Assembly: GCA_016124205.1 (NCBI GenBank)
Contig: WGOD01000002.1
Span: forward strand, 186,001 to 250,000
Direction: 5' to 3'
From: Alphaproteobacteria bacterium
GTDB taxonomy: Bacteria; Pseudomonadota; Alphaproteobacteria; Caulobacterales; Maricaulaceae
DNA: 64,000 nt
The notes beneath the pieces were generated by a model. That model was not told the DNA's origin. It ran no database searches and saw nothing but the letters and a program-made list of their open reading frames with translations. The position numbers and the translations under genes were made by a program. Positions 29,032-39,838 of this stretch are shown here, one piece after another (the first letter of the stretch is position 1; every line of letters begins with the position of its first letter).

Positions 29032-30431
29032 CCGAACGCCTTCAGCTCTTCCGGCAGGGCGTAGGCCCAGGCGGTGATATCACCGGCGCCGAGGCAAACG
29101 ACGAGGTCGCCCTCGCCCGCGCGCTTCGAGACCGCTTCCGCGACGGTTTCGCGGGTCACGCCCGAAGCGTCACGATGCCCGTGCGAGCGCAGGCTGGCGA
29201 CGAGGTGGTCGCGGTCCGCGCCCTCAATCGGGCTCTCGCCCGCCTCATAAACGTCGGCGACGAGCACGCTGTCGGCGTCGTTGAAGCAGGTCGAGAACTC
29301 CTCGAACAGATCGTGCAGGCGGGTGTAGCGGTGCGGCTGCATCACCGCGATGACCTTGCCCAATGTCGCCTGACGCGCCGCTTTCAGGACCGCGGCGATC
29401 TCGACCGGGTGGTGGCCGTAATCGTCGATGATCGTCGCGCCCTTCCATTCACCGGTGCGGGTGAAGCGGCGCTTCACGCCGCCGAAGCCGGCGAGCGCCT
29501 TGCGCGCGCTGTCCTCGCTCGCGCCGAGCTGGCGTGCGACGGCCAGTGCCGAGATGGCATTCTGGACATTGTGCTGGCCGACCATGGGCAGGAAGAAATC
29601 CTTCCAGATCTCGGTCGCGCCGTTGCGGAAGACGATGTCGAACATCGTGCCGCCGGTTTCAGGGCGGAGGTTTTCGCCGCGCACATCGGCCTGCGGGTTG
29701 AAGCCATAGGTGATGACCTTGCGGTCCTCGATCCGGCTGGCGAGCGACTGCACTTCCGGATGGTCCGTGCACAGAACGGCGAAACCATAGAAGGGCAGGC
29801 CTTCGACGAATTGCCGGAAGGCGGCGCGGATCGCATCGAAGTTGGAGTAGTGCTCCATGTGCTCGGGATCGATGTTGGTGACGATACCGGCCGTGGCGCG
29901 CAGCTTCAGAAAGCTACCATCGCTCTCGTCGGCCTCGACGACCATCCAGTCGCCCTCACCCATTTTTGCATTCGATCCGTATGCGGAAATGATGCCGCCA
30001 TTGATCACGGTCGGGTCGAGATCGGCGGCATCGAGCAGCGCGGCGACCATGGACGTCGTCGTGGTCTTGCCGTGCGTGCCGGCGATGGCGACCGAGTATT
30101 TCAGGCGCATCAGTTCTGCGAGCATTTCTGCGCGGCGGACGACCGGAATCTTGCGCTCGCGCGCTGCGGCCAGTTCGGGATTGTCGCGCTTGATCGCGGT
30201 CGACACCACGATGGCGCCCGCCGCGTCGATATTCTCCGCCTTGTGGCCGATCGAAACGCGCGCCCCGCGTTCGCGCAGGCGTTCCACATTCGGGTTCGCC
30301 TTGATGTCGGAGCCCTGCACGTCATAGCCGAGATTGAGCATCACCTCGGCGATGCCCGACATGCCGATGCCGCCAATGCCGACGAAATGGATGGGGCCGA
30401 CACGCAGGGGCAGGGCCGCGGATTTCTTCAC
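29028..30431 (-). CDS. murC: UDP-N-acetylmuramate--L-alanine ligase (MurC)
   Basis: Adds L-alanine to UDP-MurNAc, the first stem residue. The 467-residue product has an N-terminal Rossmann domain ([12 protein letters not shown]), the ATP loop GTHGKTTTT (about 118-126), the central [10 protein letters not shown]-type segment ([10 protein letters not shown]) and a C-terminal ligase domain (YGHHPVEI). The GTG start at 30431 overlaps the murG stop by four bases. Confidence 0.97.
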   Translation of the reverse strand: MKKSAALPLRVGPIHFVGIGGIGMSGIAEVMLNLGYDVQGSDIKANPNVERLRERGARVSIGHKAENIDAAGAIVVSTAIKRDNPELAAARERKIPVVRRAEMLAELMRLKYSVAIAGTHGKTTTTSMVAALLDAADLDPTVINGGIISAYGSNAKMGEGDWMVVEADESDGSFLKLRATAGIVTNIDPEHMEHYSNFDAIRAAFRQFVEGLPFYGFAVLCTDHPEVQSLASRIEDRKVITYGFNPQADVRGENLRPETGGTMFDIVFRNGATEIWKDFFLPMVGQHNVQNAISALAVARQLGASEDSARKALAGFGGVKRRFTRTGEWKGATIIDDYGHHPVEIAAVLKAARQATLGKVIAVMQPHRYTRLHDLFEEFSTCFNDADSVLVADVYEAGESPIEGADRDHLVASLRSHGHRDASGVTRETVAEAVSKRAGEGDLVVCLGAGDITAWAYALPEELKAFG

Positions 30432-31528
30432 TGGGATGTTTCCTTCGCAATCGCTTCCAGCGCGTCGGCGAACAGGCCGGCGGCGTCGGGCTTGCCGAGC
30501 GCCCGCGCCCGCTCGGCGCGCTGTTTGAGGTCTTCGATGTTCGCCAGCCGCACTTCAAGCAGGGATGCCAGCGCCGCCGGGGTGAATTCATCTTCCGGGA
30601 TGCTGTCGGCCGCGCCCGCCTCAACGAGGTCGGCGGCATTGGCCGTCTGGTGATCGTCGGTCGCGATGGCGAGCGGCACGAACAGGGCCGGACGCCCGAC
30701 AGCCGCGATCTCCGACACGCTCGAGGCGCCCGCACGGGCGATCACGAAATGCGCTGCGGCGAGCCGCTCCCCGACATCGGAGAAGAAGGGCGCGCACTCC
30801 GCCGTCACACCTGCCTGCTGATAGATTTCCCGTGCCATCGGCAAGGATTCTTCACGGGTCTGTTGGGCGACTTCAAGGCGCGAACGTAGCCATTCCGGGA
30901 GTTCCGCGACCGCCTGAGGGACGGTTTCGGACAACAGCCGGGCACCAAGACTGCCGCCGAGGACGAGCAGCCGGATCGGCCCCTCGCCGTCGAGTGCGGG
31001 AAAACCTGCCTCGCGCGCCGCGAGGATTGGCGAACGGAGCGGGTTGCCGGTGATCAGGCGCTTGGTGTTTCGCGGTGCGCGGTCCAGCCGGGCAAAGCCG
31101 CTGGCGACCACGCCGGCCTTCTTCGCGAAAACCCGGTTCACGCGGCCGAGGACCGCGTTCTGCTCATGGATCGCGAAGGGGATTTTCTCGGCCCGCGCGG
31201 CCCACAGGGCCGGGAAGGCCGGATAACCGCCGAAGCCGGCGACAACGTCCGGCTTCCAGTTCCGGACGATCTTTTTCGCCTGGCCGATGCCCGCCATCAG
31301 GTCGAGTACAGCCTTGGCCAGTTTGACGGGATTTTTCGTCGACGGACTGGCGGCGCGGATCTGGTCGATCGTTTCGGCCGGAAAGCCGTCAGTGTGTTTC
31401 AGGCCGCGTGCGTCGGTGATCAGACGCACGGTCCAGCCGCGCGCGATCATCTCGTCGGCCAGCGCCCGGGCGGGAAAGATGTGACCGCCCGTTCCGCCCG
31501 CCGCCAGAAGCAGCCGGCGGCCGCTCAT
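30428..31528 (-). CDS. murG: N-acetylglucosaminyltransferase MurG
   Basis: Transfers GlcNAc to lipid I to make lipid II at the inner membrane face. The 366-residue GT28 protein has the acceptor loop [10 protein letters not shown] (11-20), a second G-loop ([14 protein letters not shown]) and the donor-binding segment [21 protein letters not shown]. The ATG overlaps the ftsW stop. Confidence 0.97.
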   Translation of the reverse strand: MSGRRLLLAAGGTGGHIFPARALADEMIARGWTVRLITDARGLKHTDGFPAETIDQIRAASPSTKNPVKLAKAVLDLMAGIGQAKKIVRNWKPDVVAGFGGYPAFPALWAARAEKIPFAIHEQNAVLGRVNRVFAKKAGVVASGFARLDRAPRNTKRLITGNPLRSPILAAREAGFPALDGEGPIRLLVLGGSLGARLLSETVPQAVAELPEWLRSRLEVAQQTREESLPMAREIYQQAGVTAECAPFFSDVGERLAAAHFVIARAGASSVSEIAAVGRPALFVPLAIATDDHQTANAADLVEAGAADSIPEDEFTPAALASLLEVRLANIEDLKQRAERARALGKPDAAGLFADALEAIAKETSQ

Positions 31529-32676
31529 CGTGCAAACCTCATGGCGTAGGCGCCCGGTCTGCGGCGGGTGAAGGCCAGCATGAAGCCCGCGCCCAGCGCC
31601 AGGGCGACCATGGACGAACCGCCATAGGACACGAAGGGCAGAGTCATGCCCTTGGGCGGAATGAGACTGAGATTGACCGCGATGTTGACGATCGCCTGCA
31701 GACCGAATTGCAGCGCCAGACCGGCGACGGCCAGCTGGGCGAAGTGATCCGTCAGCCGCATGGCGTTGGTCCAGGCGCGGGCGACCAGAATGGCGAAGAG
31801 GCCGATGATCGCCAGCGAGGCGAAGAGGCCGAATTCCTCGGCTGCCACCGCGAAGATGAAGTCGGTGTGGGCGTCGGGCAGGAAGCGTTTGACCTCGCCC
31901 TCACCCGGACCGGCCCCGGCGATGCCGCCGCGCGCGATCGCCTCCATCGCCCGGTCGATCTGATAGGTGTCACCCGATTCCGGGTTGATGAAGCGTTCGA
32001 TCCGCGAAGCCACGTGCGGCAGGAAGACATAGGCCGCGACCGCGCCCGCGACGGCAAGGCCGGACAATCCCGCGACCCAGCGCCAGCTGAGGCCCGCGGC
32101 AAAGAAGACCCCGCCGAAGCAGAGCGTCAGCAACACCGTCTGACCGAAGTCCGGCTGTGAAATGAGGAGTGCCACGGCGAACAGGTAGAGACCGAAGGCG
32201 ACCAGATGACCCGGGATCGGCGCGCCGCGTCGGGATTCCGCGAACAGCCACGCCGCCACGACGATTAGCGAGGGTTTGAGGAATTCCGAGGGCTGGACCG
32301 AGAACGGTCCGAAGCGCAGCCATCGCGCCGCGCCATTGACCTCGTAGCCCATCACCAGCGTCAGCAGCATCAGGCCAAAGGACCCGACGAGGACGAGGCC
32401 CGCCAGCCGTCTGGCCCCTTTCGGCGACAGGCTCGACACGAAGAGCAGGGTCAGAACGCTGACGCAGGAGAAGAAAATCTGCTTGTAGAGAAAGATGAAC
32501 TGGTTGGCCTGCGAAGCGTCGCGGCCGGCCGCGCGCGCGATGCGTTCCGCTGCCGCCGGGCTGGCGGCCAGCGACAGCACCAGACCGACGCAGATCAGGG
32601 CAAAGACCACGAAGAGAAGCGTCCGGTCGAGCCCGCGCCACCAGTCGTTCAGTTCCCGTGCCCGTGCCGCGATCAT
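31525..32676 (-). CDS. ftsW: Peptidoglycan polymerase FtsW
   Basis: SEDS-family lipid II polymerase of the divisome. From the ATG at 32676 the product is 383 aa with about ten transmembrane helices. Conserved SEDS features are NGAARWLRFGPFSVQPSEFLK, a TDFIFAVAAEEFG-type segment, and PPKGMTLPFVSYGGSS near the end. The open frame extends much further upstream, but that part is antisense-frame sequence inside murD; the ATG overlaps the murD stop (ATGA), which decides the start. Confidence 0.96.
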   Translation of the reverse strand: MIAARARELNDWWRGLDRTLLFVVFALICVGLVLSLAASPAAAERIARAAGRDASQANQFIFLYKQIFFSCVSVLTLLFVSSLSPKGARRLAGLVLVGSFGLMLLTLVMGYEVNGAARWLRFGPFSVQPSEFLKPSLIVVAAWLFAESRRGAPIPGHLVAFGLYLFAVALLISQPDFGQTVLLTLCFGGVFFAAGLSWRWVAGLSGLAVAGAVAAYVFLPHVASRIERFINPESGDTYQIDRAMEAIARGGIAGAGPGEGEVKRFLPDAHTDFIFAVAAEEFGLFASLAIIGLFAILVARAWTNAMRLTDHFAQLAVAGLALQFGLQAIVNIAVNLSLIPPKGMTLPFVSYGGSSMVALALGAGFMLAFTRRRPGAYAMRFAR

Positions 32677-34088
32677 GCCGCCCCCCGCTCCGGCCCGTTC
32701 AGCCGGTTCTTCACGAGCGCGCGGAAGACATCGCCGCGATGCTCGTAGCTCTTGAACTGGTCGAAGCTCGCGCAGGCAGGTGAAAGAAGAATGACCGGAT
32801 TTTTCCGTCCGCCTTCGGAGGCATCCCGCAGGGCGAGATCGAGCGCGTTTTCGAGGGTTCCGGCCTTTTCGTGGGCGACTTCGTTCCCGAGGGTCTTGGC
32901 AAAGGCGTTCTGGGCCTCGCCGATCAGATAGGCCTTGGCGATGCGCGGAAAGAAGGCCCGAAGCGGTTCGATCCCGCCTTCCTTCTGCTGCCCGCCGGCG
33001 ATCCAGTAGATCGTGTCCCAGCAACCGAGCGCCTGCGCGGCGCTGTCGGCATTCGTGGCCTTGGAGTCGTTGACGAAGAGAATGCCGTCCCGCTCGCCCA
33101 CCCGCTCGGCGCGGTGCGGCAGGCCGGGGAAGGATTTCATCGCCTGCGCCGCGGTCCGGGCATCGACACCGAGCGCGCGAACGGCGGCAAAGGCCGCGGC
33201 AGCGTTCTGGGCATTGTGCCGGCCGGGCAGCGCCTTCGCCTGCGCCAGGTCGGCAACGGCTTCGGTATGACCGTTGGTCGCGTCGTAGATCTTGCCGCCG
33301 AGCGCATACTTGCCCTTGGACAAGGCCCGTCCCGACGAGACCGGCACGACCGTCATCGAGCCGCCGGCCATGAGGGAGGAACACACGCCGCGCGTATGGT
33401 CGTCGTCGACCCCGATCACGGCCGTGCCGGTCGCATCCTGATTGAGGAAGATGCGTTTCTTGGCCGCCAGATAGCCGGCCATGTCGCCATGCCGGTCGAT
33501 ATGGTCCGGCGTCAGATTCAGGAAGACCGAGACGTCCAGCTTGAGGCTGGACACCAGATCGAGTTGGTAACTGGACAGTTCCAGCACATAGACCGAGCCG
33601 GGGCGCGGTGCAGGCAGGCCCAGGACCGCCTCGCCGATATTGCCGCCGACATGCGTCTCGCGGCCCGCCTTCTTCAGGATGTGGCCGATCAGCGCCGTCG
33701 TGGTCGATTTTCCGTTGGTGCCGGTTATCCCGACGATCTGCGGACGCTCGCTCTCCGGCAGGGCGTTGATCGTCCGGGCGAACAATTCCATGTCGCCGAT
33801 CACCTCCGCCCCGACCGTCCGCGCGAATTCGACCATGCGATGCGGCGCGGGATGGGTGAGCGGCACGCCGGGCGAGAGGACAAGCGCGGCGACATCGCCC
33901 CAGTCGCGGCGGCCCAGATCTTCCAGTTCAAGGCCGGCCTTCTTCGCGTTCTCACGCGTCTCGGCATTGTCATCCCAGGCCAGGACGTTTGCCCCGCCCG
34001 CGGCGAGCGCTTTCGCAGCCGCGATCCCGGTGCGGCCGAGCCCGAAGACGGCGACACTGCGCCCCTCGAATTCGCGAACCGGGATCAT
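32673..34088 (-). CDS. murD: UDP-N-acetylmuramoyl-L-alanine--D-glutamate ligase (MurD)
   Basis: Adds D-glutamate to UDP-MurNAc-Ala. The 471-residue Mur ligase has an N-terminal domain (VAVFGLGRTGIAAAKAL), an ATP loop GTNGKSTTT (about 123-131), a central domain (LPGRHNAQNAAAAFAA) and a C-terminal domain (NDSKATN). The gap to mraY is 7 bp. Confidence 0.97.
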   Translation of the reverse strand: MIPVREFEGRSVAVFGLGRTGIAAAKALAAGGANVLAWDDNAETRENAKKAGLELEDLGRRDWGDVAALVLSPGVPLTHPAPHRMVEFARTVGAEVIGDMELFARTINALPESERPQIVGITGTNGKSTTTALIGHILKKAGRETHVGGNIGEAVLGLPAPRPGSVYVLELSSYQLDLVSSLKLDVSVFLNLTPDHIDRHGDMAGYLAAKKRIFLNQDATGTAVIGVDDDHTRGVCSSLMAGGSMTVVPVSSGRALSKGKYALGGKIYDATNGHTEAVADLAQAKALPGRHNAQNAAAAFAAVRALGVDARTAAQAMKSFPGLPHRAERVGERDGILFVNDSKATNADSAAQALGCWDTIYWIAGGQQKEGGIEPLRAFFPRIAKAYLIGEAQNAFAKTLGNEVAHEKAGTLENALDLALRDASEGGRKNPVILLSPACASFDQFKSYEHRGDVFRALVKNRLNGPERGAA

Positions 34089-34095
34089 GAAAGCA

Positions 34096-35202
34096 CTACC
34101 TCAGCTTCAGGGTGGAAAGACCGACAAGCGCCAGAATCACCGCGATGATCCAGAAGCGGATCACAATCGTGGGTTCCTGCCAGCCCATCTTCTCGAAATG
34201 GTGGTGGATCGGCGCCATCTTGAAGACGCGCTTGCCGAACAGCTTGAAGCTGGCGATCTGGACCATGACCGAGACGGCTTCGAGCACGAACAGGCCGCCG
34301 ATGATCGCCAGCACGACTTCGTGTTTCACGGCGACGGCGATGGTGCCGATGGCCCCGCCAAGCGAGAGCGAACCGGTATCGCCCATGAAGACCATGGCCG
34401 GCGGAGCGTTGTACCAGAGGAAGCCCAGCGAACCGCCGAGCAACGCGCCGCAGAAGACGGCGAGTTCGCCTGTCCCGGGTGTGAAGTTCAGCTGCAGATA
34501 ATTCGCGAAGACGAAGTTGCCGACGATGTAGGCGATGAAGCCGAAGCTGGCCGCGGCGATCATCACCGGCACGATGGCCAGACCATCGAGCCCGTCGGTC
34601 AGGTTCACCGCATTCGACGCCCCGGCGATCACCAGCGTGCCGAACACCAGAAAGAGCGGGCCGAGCGGGATCAGTATGTCCTTGAAGAAGGGCATGGCGA
34701 TCGAGGTCGCGAACCCTTCCGGTACGTCCGGCGCGTTCGACAGAAGCTGCGTCATCCAGAAGACGGCAGCCCCGGCGATGAGGAATTGCAGCACCAGCTT
34801 GGCCGAGCCCGGCAGGCCCGCCGACGAGCGTTTGGTGACCTTGCGATAGTCGTCGACGAAACCGATCGCGCCGTAGCCGGCCGTCACGAAGATGACGATC
34901 CAGAGATACTGGTTCGACAGATCACCCCACAGCAGCGTCGCGAGCAGCATTCCGGTCAGGATCAGGAAGCCGCCCATGGTCGGCGTTCCGGCCTTCTCGA
35001 TGATGTGACGCTCCGGCCCGTCGGCGCGGATCGGCTGGCCTTCGCGCTGCTTCTTGCGCAGCCATTTGATGAAGGGCGAGCCGAAGATGAAGACGAACAT
35101 GAGCGCCGTGATCAGCGCGCCGCCGGTGCGAAAGGTGATATAATTGAACAGGTTGAGGAGGGTGACGTCCTCACCGAGCGGTGCGAGCAGCCAGTAGAGC
35201 AT
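34096..35202 (-). CDS. mraY: Phospho-N-acetylmuramoyl-pentapeptide transferase (MraY)
   Basis: Makes lipid I by transferring phospho-MurNAc-pentapeptide to undecaprenyl phosphate. The 368-residue protein has about ten transmembrane helices and the family motifs [35 protein letters not shown] and HHHFEKMGW. It is separated by 3 bp from murF. Confidence 0.97.
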   Translation of the reverse strand: MLYWLLAPLGEDVTLLNLFNYITFRTGGALITALMFVFIFGSPFIKWLRKKQREGQPIRADGPERHIIEKAGTPTMGGFLILTGMLLATLLWGDLSNQYLWIVIFVTAGYGAIGFVDDYRKVTKRSSAGLPGSAKLVLQFLIAGAAVFWMTQLLSNAPDVPEGFATSIAMPFFKDILIPLGPLFLVFGTLVIAGASNAVNLTDGLDGLAIVPVMIAAASFGFIAYIVGNFVFANYLQLNFTPGTGELAVFCGALLGGSLGFLWYNAPPAMVFMGDTGSLSLGGAIGTIAVAVKHEVVLAIIGGLFVLEAVSVMVQIASFKLFGKRVFKMAPIHHHFEKMGWQEPTIVIRFWIIAVILALVGLSTLKLR

Positions 35203-35205
35203 GAT

Positions 35206-36618
35206 CTAGCGGTCCTTCCCCCCGCCGAAGGCGCGGCCTTCGGTCAGCGCACGGGCGATCCGGTGGACGCCCGACGCATTCGATCCCTTGATGAAGACGA
35301 CATCGCCGTCGCCCAGATGTTCGGCCAGCGCCCCGGTCCCGGATTCGGCGTCGAGCGCATAGATCGCTTCGACCCCAGCGGGCAAGGCGTCGTGCAGATG
35401 CTTCATCAGCTTGCCGCACAGAATGACCGTGCTGACGCCGGCCGCATCGACAGCGCCCGCGAGTTCTGCATGGAGTTTCGGCGCGTCCGGGCCCAGTTCC
35501 AGCATCTCGCCGAGCACGGCAATCCGCTTGCCGCCCCGTTCCGGCGCGGTCGCAGCCAGCACGGACAGGCCGGCGCGCATCGACACCGGATTGGCGTTGT
35601 AGCTGTCATCGAGCAGGGTGAATTCGCCGTCCGGGAAGGCGATCTTCGCTGCCCGGCCCCGGCCTGCTTCCGGCTCGACCGCTGCCAGCGCGTCAGCCAC
35701 CTGTTCGGCGTCGATGCCTGAGGCTATCCCGGCCGCGAAGATCGCCGCAGCATTCCAGGCCCAGTGATCCCCGACGGCGCGGACAGCAAACGGCACGCTC
35801 TTGCCCAGCACCGAAACCTGACCGCTCGACCCGTGCGGGCTGCTCTCGAAATCCGTCACGGCAATCGCGGCGCCGGGCGTGACGCCGAAGTCGAGCAAGA
35901 AGCCCGCTGCGGTCTCTTTTGCATGCGAAGCGAGGCGCGGAGCGAAAGGATCGTCCGCCGGATAGATGGCCACACCGTCCGGCAACAGGCCCTCGAAGAT
36001 TTCCGACTTTGCGTCGGCAATCGCTTCCATCGACCCCAGGTTTTCGAGGTGCGCCGGCCCGATGCGCGTGATCAGCGCGACATGCGGCCGGACCAGCGTC
36101 GTCAGCTCGCGGATCTCCCCGGCATGGTTCATGCCCATCTCAAACACGGCGCGCTGCGTATCGCGCGGCATGCGCGCGAGAGTCAGCGGCACGCCCCAGT
36201 GATTGTTGTAGGACTTCTCCGACCAGTGCGCCTTTCCGGCGGCGCGGAACACCGCGGCCAGCGCTTCCTTGACCGACGTCTTGCCCACACTGCCCGTCAC
36301 CGCGACGCGGATCGCCTTGGACCGCTCCCGGGAAGCCCGTGCGAGGGCGCGCAGGCCATCCAGGGAATCGGGGACGAGCAGATGCGGACCGGGCCCGCAA
36401 TCGCCGCGCTCGACCAGTGCCGCAGCCGCGCCGCGCGCCATGGCGTCGGGGACAAAGTCGTGGCCGTCGCGCTGGTCCTTCAGGACAACGAAGAGATCAT
36501 TCGGCTTCAGCGTGCGCGTATCGATCGACACGCCTTCCGCGACCCAGTCCTTGGAATCGGTCAACAGCCCGCCGGTCGCGGCGAGCGCCTCTCGGGCGGT
36601 CCACAAGGGTTCGGTCAT
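35206..36618 (-). CDS. murF: UDP-MurNAc-tripeptide--D-alanyl-D-alanine ligase (MurF)
   Basis: Adds D-Ala-D-Ala, the last cytoplasmic step before lipid I. The 470-residue Mur ligase has the ATP loop GSVGKTSVKE (about 111-120), an EMGMNHAGEI segment and DDSYNANPVSM in the C-terminal half. It starts at the ATG at 36618, overlapping the murE stop. Confidence 0.97.
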   Translation of the reverse strand: MTEPLWTAREALAATGGLLTDSKDWVAEGVSIDTRTLKPNDLFVVLKDQRDGHDFVPDAMARGAAAALVERGDCGPGPHLLVPDSLDGLRALARASRERSKAIRVAVTGSVGKTSVKEALAAVFRAAGKAHWSEKSYNNHWGVPLTLARMPRDTQRAVFEMGMNHAGEIRELTTLVRPHVALITRIGPAHLENLGSMEAIADAKSEIFEGLLPDGVAIYPADDPFAPRLASHAKETAAGFLLDFGVTPGAAIAVTDFESSPHGSSGQVSVLGKSVPFAVRAVGDHWAWNAAAIFAAGIASGIDAEQVADALAAVEPEAGRGRAAKIAFPDGEFTLLDDSYNANPVSMRAGLSVLAATAPERGGKRIAVLGEMLELGPDAPKLHAELAGAVDAAGVSTVILCGKLMKHLHDALPAGVEAIYALDAESGTGALAEHLGDGDVVFIKGSNASGVHRIARALTEGRAFGGGKDR

Positions 36619-38066
36619 TGTCCGGCCTCCCGTTCGGCGATGGCCTTGCGGGCCTCTTCCCGGTCATCAAAGGGATGGACGATGTCGCCCACCTTCTGAC
36701 CGGTTTCATGCCCCTTGCCGGCGAGGACCAGGGCGTCGCCCGGCCGCAACATCGCCACGCCGGAACGGATCGCCTCGGCGCGGTCGCCAATCTCGGTCGC
36801 GCCTTGCGCGCCGCGCAGGATCGCCTGCCGGATGGTCGCGGGATCTTCGGACCGCGGATTGTCGTCGGTGACGATCACTTCGTCGGCCAACTGCATGGCG
36901 ATGGCGCCCATCTTGTCGCGCTTGGTCGGATCGCGGTCGCCGCCGCATCCGAACACGAGAATGATCCGGCCCTTGGTGTGCGGACGCGCGGCGCGGAGCA
37001 GCTTGTCGAGCCCGTCGGGCGTATGCGCGTAGTCGACCAGAACCGGCGCACCGTCCTTCGTGCGTGCGGCTTCCTCGAGTCGGCCCGGAACGCCGGTCAG
37101 GTGATTGATCGCCTCGATCGCCGCTTTTGCCTCGACACCGGAATGCGCCGCCAGCGCCGCGGCACCGACCGCGTTCGCCGTCTGGAACTCGCCAACCAGC
37201 GGCAGTTCAACCCGGTGCGTCTTGCCACCGACGGACAGCACGATCTGCTGACTCGCCGGGCGCGGGGTGATCTCGCGGATTTGCCAGTCGCGTCCCCGCC
37301 AGCCGACGGTAATCACGTCGAGCTTCGCGGCTTTCGCGGCCTCGACATATTTGTCGCCCCACTCGGAATCGACATTGATGATGGCCGGCGACCCGGGCTG
37401 CGCGAGCTGCGTGAACAGCAATCGTTTGCTTGCGAAGTAATCGGCGAAGTCCGGATGGTAGTCGAGGTGGTCCTGGGTCAGATTGGTGAAGCCGGTCAGC
37501 GAGACCCGCACGCCGTGCATGCGCCGCTGTTTCAGGCCATGACTCGACGCTTCCATGGCGAGGTGGGTGACACCCTGCCCCGCGAGTTCGTCGAGCGATC
37601 TGTGAAGCGCGATCGCGTCGGGCGTGGTGTAGCCGGTCTCGACCCGCCCGTCGCCGCGCGCAACGCCCAGCGTTCCGAGGCTAGCGCCGTCGATGCCGGC
37701 GCGCGTCCACATCTGACGCAGGAAATCGACGGTCGAGGATTTGCCGTTCGTGCCGGTGACCGCCGCGATGGTTTCGGGCTGGCGCGGATAGAGCCGCGCG
37801 GCCGCTCGCGCCAGAACGAGAGCCGGATCGTCAACAGCAACGACCGGAACGGACAGGCCGGACTTGCCTGTCTCGGTGAGCACGGCAACCGCCCCGGCCT
37901 CGACCGCCTTTTCGGCGAATTGCCAGCCATGGGTCTTCACGCCGGGCAGCGCGGCGAACAGGTCGCCGGGCTTCACCGCCCGGTTGTCGAGCGCAAGGCC
38001 GCGAATGTCGATCTCCGCCGTCCCGGGAGGCAACAGCCCCGTGTCGATCAGTTCACCGAGTTTCAA
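36615..38066 (-). CDS. murE: UDP-MurNAc-L-Ala-D-Glu:meso-DAP ligase (MurE)
   Basis: Adds the third residue of the stem. The 483-residue Mur ligase has the GTNGKSS ATP loop near residue 108, an EASSHGLKQRRMHGV segment, and DDNPRSEDP, the meso-diaminopimelate recognition motif. It starts with TTG at 38066, which shares TTGA with the ftsI stop; this rare start is supported by the overlap and by the MKLGEL-type N-terminus. Confidence 0.96.
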   Translation of the reverse strand: MKLGELIDTGLLPPGTAEIDIRGLALDNRAVKPGDLFAALPGVKTHGWQFAEKAVEAGAVAVLTETGKSGLSVPVVAVDDPALVLARAAARLYPRQPETIAAVTGTNGKSSTVDFLRQMWTRAGIDGASLGTLGVARGDGRVETGYTTPDAIALHRSLDELAGQGVTHLAMEASSHGLKQRRMHGVRVSLTGFTNLTQDHLDYHPDFADYFASKRLLFTQLAQPGSPAIINVDSEWGDKYVEAAKAAKLDVITVGWRGRDWQIREITPRPASQQIVLSVGGKTHRVELPLVGEFQTANAVGAAALAAHSGVEAKAAIEAINHLTGVPGRLEEAARTKDGAPVLVDYAHTPDGLDKLLRAARPHTKGRIILVFGCGGDRDPTKRDKMGAIAMQLADEVIVTDDNPRSEDPATIRQAILRGAQGATEIGDRAEAIRSGVAMLRPGDALVLAGKGHETGQKVGDIVHPFDDREEARKAIAEREAGQ

Positions 38067-39838
38067 TGCTGGATCCTCGGCTCGGGCATGTCGGGATCGG
38101 GCGAGAGCGCAGCGCGCACGAGGGCCGCGCGCTCCAGCGGGTCGTCGATGCGCTCGACGCCCAGGATCGGCGCGATGCGCTCAATGATGGCACCGGCCGC
38201 CGGCGCGGCCGTATAGCCGGCCGTCGCATAGCCATAGGTCGAGGCGTTGCCGTGCGGCTCGTCGAGCATCACGAGCACGACATATTGCGGGTCGTCATAC
38301 GGGAAGACGGCCGAGAAGGAGGAGATCAGCCGGTTGCGGCTGTAGCCGCCCCGGTCGGGCTTTTCCGCCGTGCCGGTCTTTCCCGCAACGCGGTAACCGG
38401 GAACTTCCGCGCGGCGCCCGGTCCCGTCCGCGACGACTTCGCGCATCAGGTCGAGCACGTGCTGTGCGACGTCCGGATCGAGCACCTGTTCGCCGGCAAC
38501 CGTCTCGCCCGGGCGAACCGGCTGCAGGGTCGGCTGAACATAGACGCCGCCATTGGCGATGGCGGCGAAGGCCGCGGCCACGGAGAGCGGGCTGACGGCG
38601 AGGCCGTGACCGTAGGAGATGGTTGCCGTTTCAGTCGGGCCCCATTGGCGCGGCAGAAGCGGCGCAGCCGTCTCCGCGAGTTCAATCGGCGCCGCTTCAA
38701 GAAGCCGCAGGCGCTGCAGCAGGTCGCGCTGCGCCTCGGCTCCCACCTCAAGCGCGATCAGCGATGAGCCGATATTCGACGAGTGGGTGAAGATTTCCGA
38801 CAGCGTCAGCTCCCGGTTCTGGGCGTGGAAGTCGTGGATGGTGTGACCACCGATCCGGAGCGGGTTCGACGCATCGAAGGTCTCGCCTGGCCGGGCGATG
38901 CCGGTTTCCAGCCCCAGCGCGACGGTGAAAGCCTTGAAGGTCGAGCCCATCTCGTAGACAGCCTGCGTGGCGCGATTGAGGCGATCGTCTGACCGCGCTT
39001 CGGCAGGCCGGTTGGCGTCATAGTCGGGGAGCGACACCATGGAGAGCACTTCGCCGGTGTGGACATCCATCACCACGCCGACGGCCGCGAGCGCGCGGAA
39101 TTCCTGCATCGAGGCGCGGAGCACCTCATCCACGTGATACTGAACGCCCATGTCGATGGAGAGCGCGACCGGCCGGCCATCACCGGCCTCCAGCGCGCCA
39201 TCAAAGGCCCGCTCGGCCCCGGCGATGCCGATGAGATCTCGATCGGAGAAGCCGACGACGTGCGAGGCCAGACGTCCGCGCGGATAGACGCGGCGCGGTT
39301 CGGTGCGGAAGTCGAGGCCCGGCATGCCAAGCGAGAAGACGGCCTGGCGCTGGCGCGGCGTCAGATTGCGCTGGATCCAGACGAAGCGGCGGCGCGTGGA
39401 CAGATCGCGCGTGACGCGTTCGACATCGAGGTCCGGCAGGACGGTGGCCAGCGCCTCGGCGGTTTCGCCGGCGTCCCAGACTTCTGTCGGGTCGGCATAG
39501 AGGGACCAGGTTTCGAGCGTGGTGGCGAGCACATTGCCGTTGCGGTCGACGAGATCGCCGCGCGGCCCGTCCGCCGCCACGATTTGCTCGGCCGGGCCCG
39601 CCTCGCCCGCAACCGCGAGCATGACGGCGCGTCCACCGAGAATGGTGAAGGCAAACCCCAGCGCGATACCAATCATGGTGAGGCGCCGACGCGCGCCTTC
39701 CAGAGCGGATGTTTCCTCGTCCTCAAGCGTCAAAAACCGCGCCATGTCGGAGGGCGCGGCTTCAACAACCGGCGGCAGGCCGGCAGACTGGGTTTCCGCC
39801 GTTACCCGGCGGCGGGCAAAAGGCCAGAAACGCTTCAT
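38063..39838 (-). CDS. ftsI: Division transpeptidase FtsI (penicillin-binding protein 3)
   Basis: Class B penicillin-binding protein that crosslinks septal peptidoglycan. The 591-residue product has a cytoplasmic tail, one transmembrane helix (about 52-72), a pedestal domain (GPRGDLVDRNGNVLA) and the transpeptidase domain. Active-site motifs are STFK, SSN (SSNIGS) and KTG (GKTGTAEKPD). Both ends overlap neighbours by four bases. Confidence 0.96.
   Translation of the reverse strand: MKRFWPFARRRVTAETQSAGLPPVVEAAPSDMARFLTLEDEETSALEGARRRLTMIGIALGFAFTILGGRAVMLAVAGEAGPAEQIVAADGPRGDLVDRNGNVLATTLETWSLYADPTEVWDAGETAEALATVLPDLDVERVTRDLSTRRRFVWIQRNLTPRQRQAVFSLGMPGLDFRTEPRRVYPRGRLASHVVGFSDRDLIGIAGAERAFDGALEAGDGRPVALSIDMGVQYHVDEVLRASMQEFRALAAVGVVMDVHTGEVLSMVSLPDYDANRPAEARSDDRLNRATQAVYEMGSTFKAFTVALGLETGIARPGETFDASNPLRIGGHTIHDFHAQNRELTLSEIFTHSSNIGSSLIALEVGAEAQRDLLQRLRLLEAAPIELAETAAPLLPRQWGPTETATISYGHGLAVSPLSVAAAFAAIANGGVYVQPTLQPVRPGETVAGEQVLDPDVAQHVLDLMREVVADGTGRRAEVPGYRVAGKTGTAEKPDRGGYSRNRLISSFSAVFPYDDPQYVVLVMLDEPHGNASTYGYATAGYTAAPAAGAIIERIAPILGVERIDDPLERAALVRAALSPDPDMPEPRIQH

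Noticed and set aside
32677-33384. N-terminal extension of the ftsW frame
   Set aside because: It reads through murD in another frame; the ATG overlapping the murD stop gives a normal FtsW.
33640-35721. 693-codon plus-strand frame over murD, mraY and murF
   Set aside because: Antisense shadow of three well-supported genes; no plausible ribosome-binding site or family.
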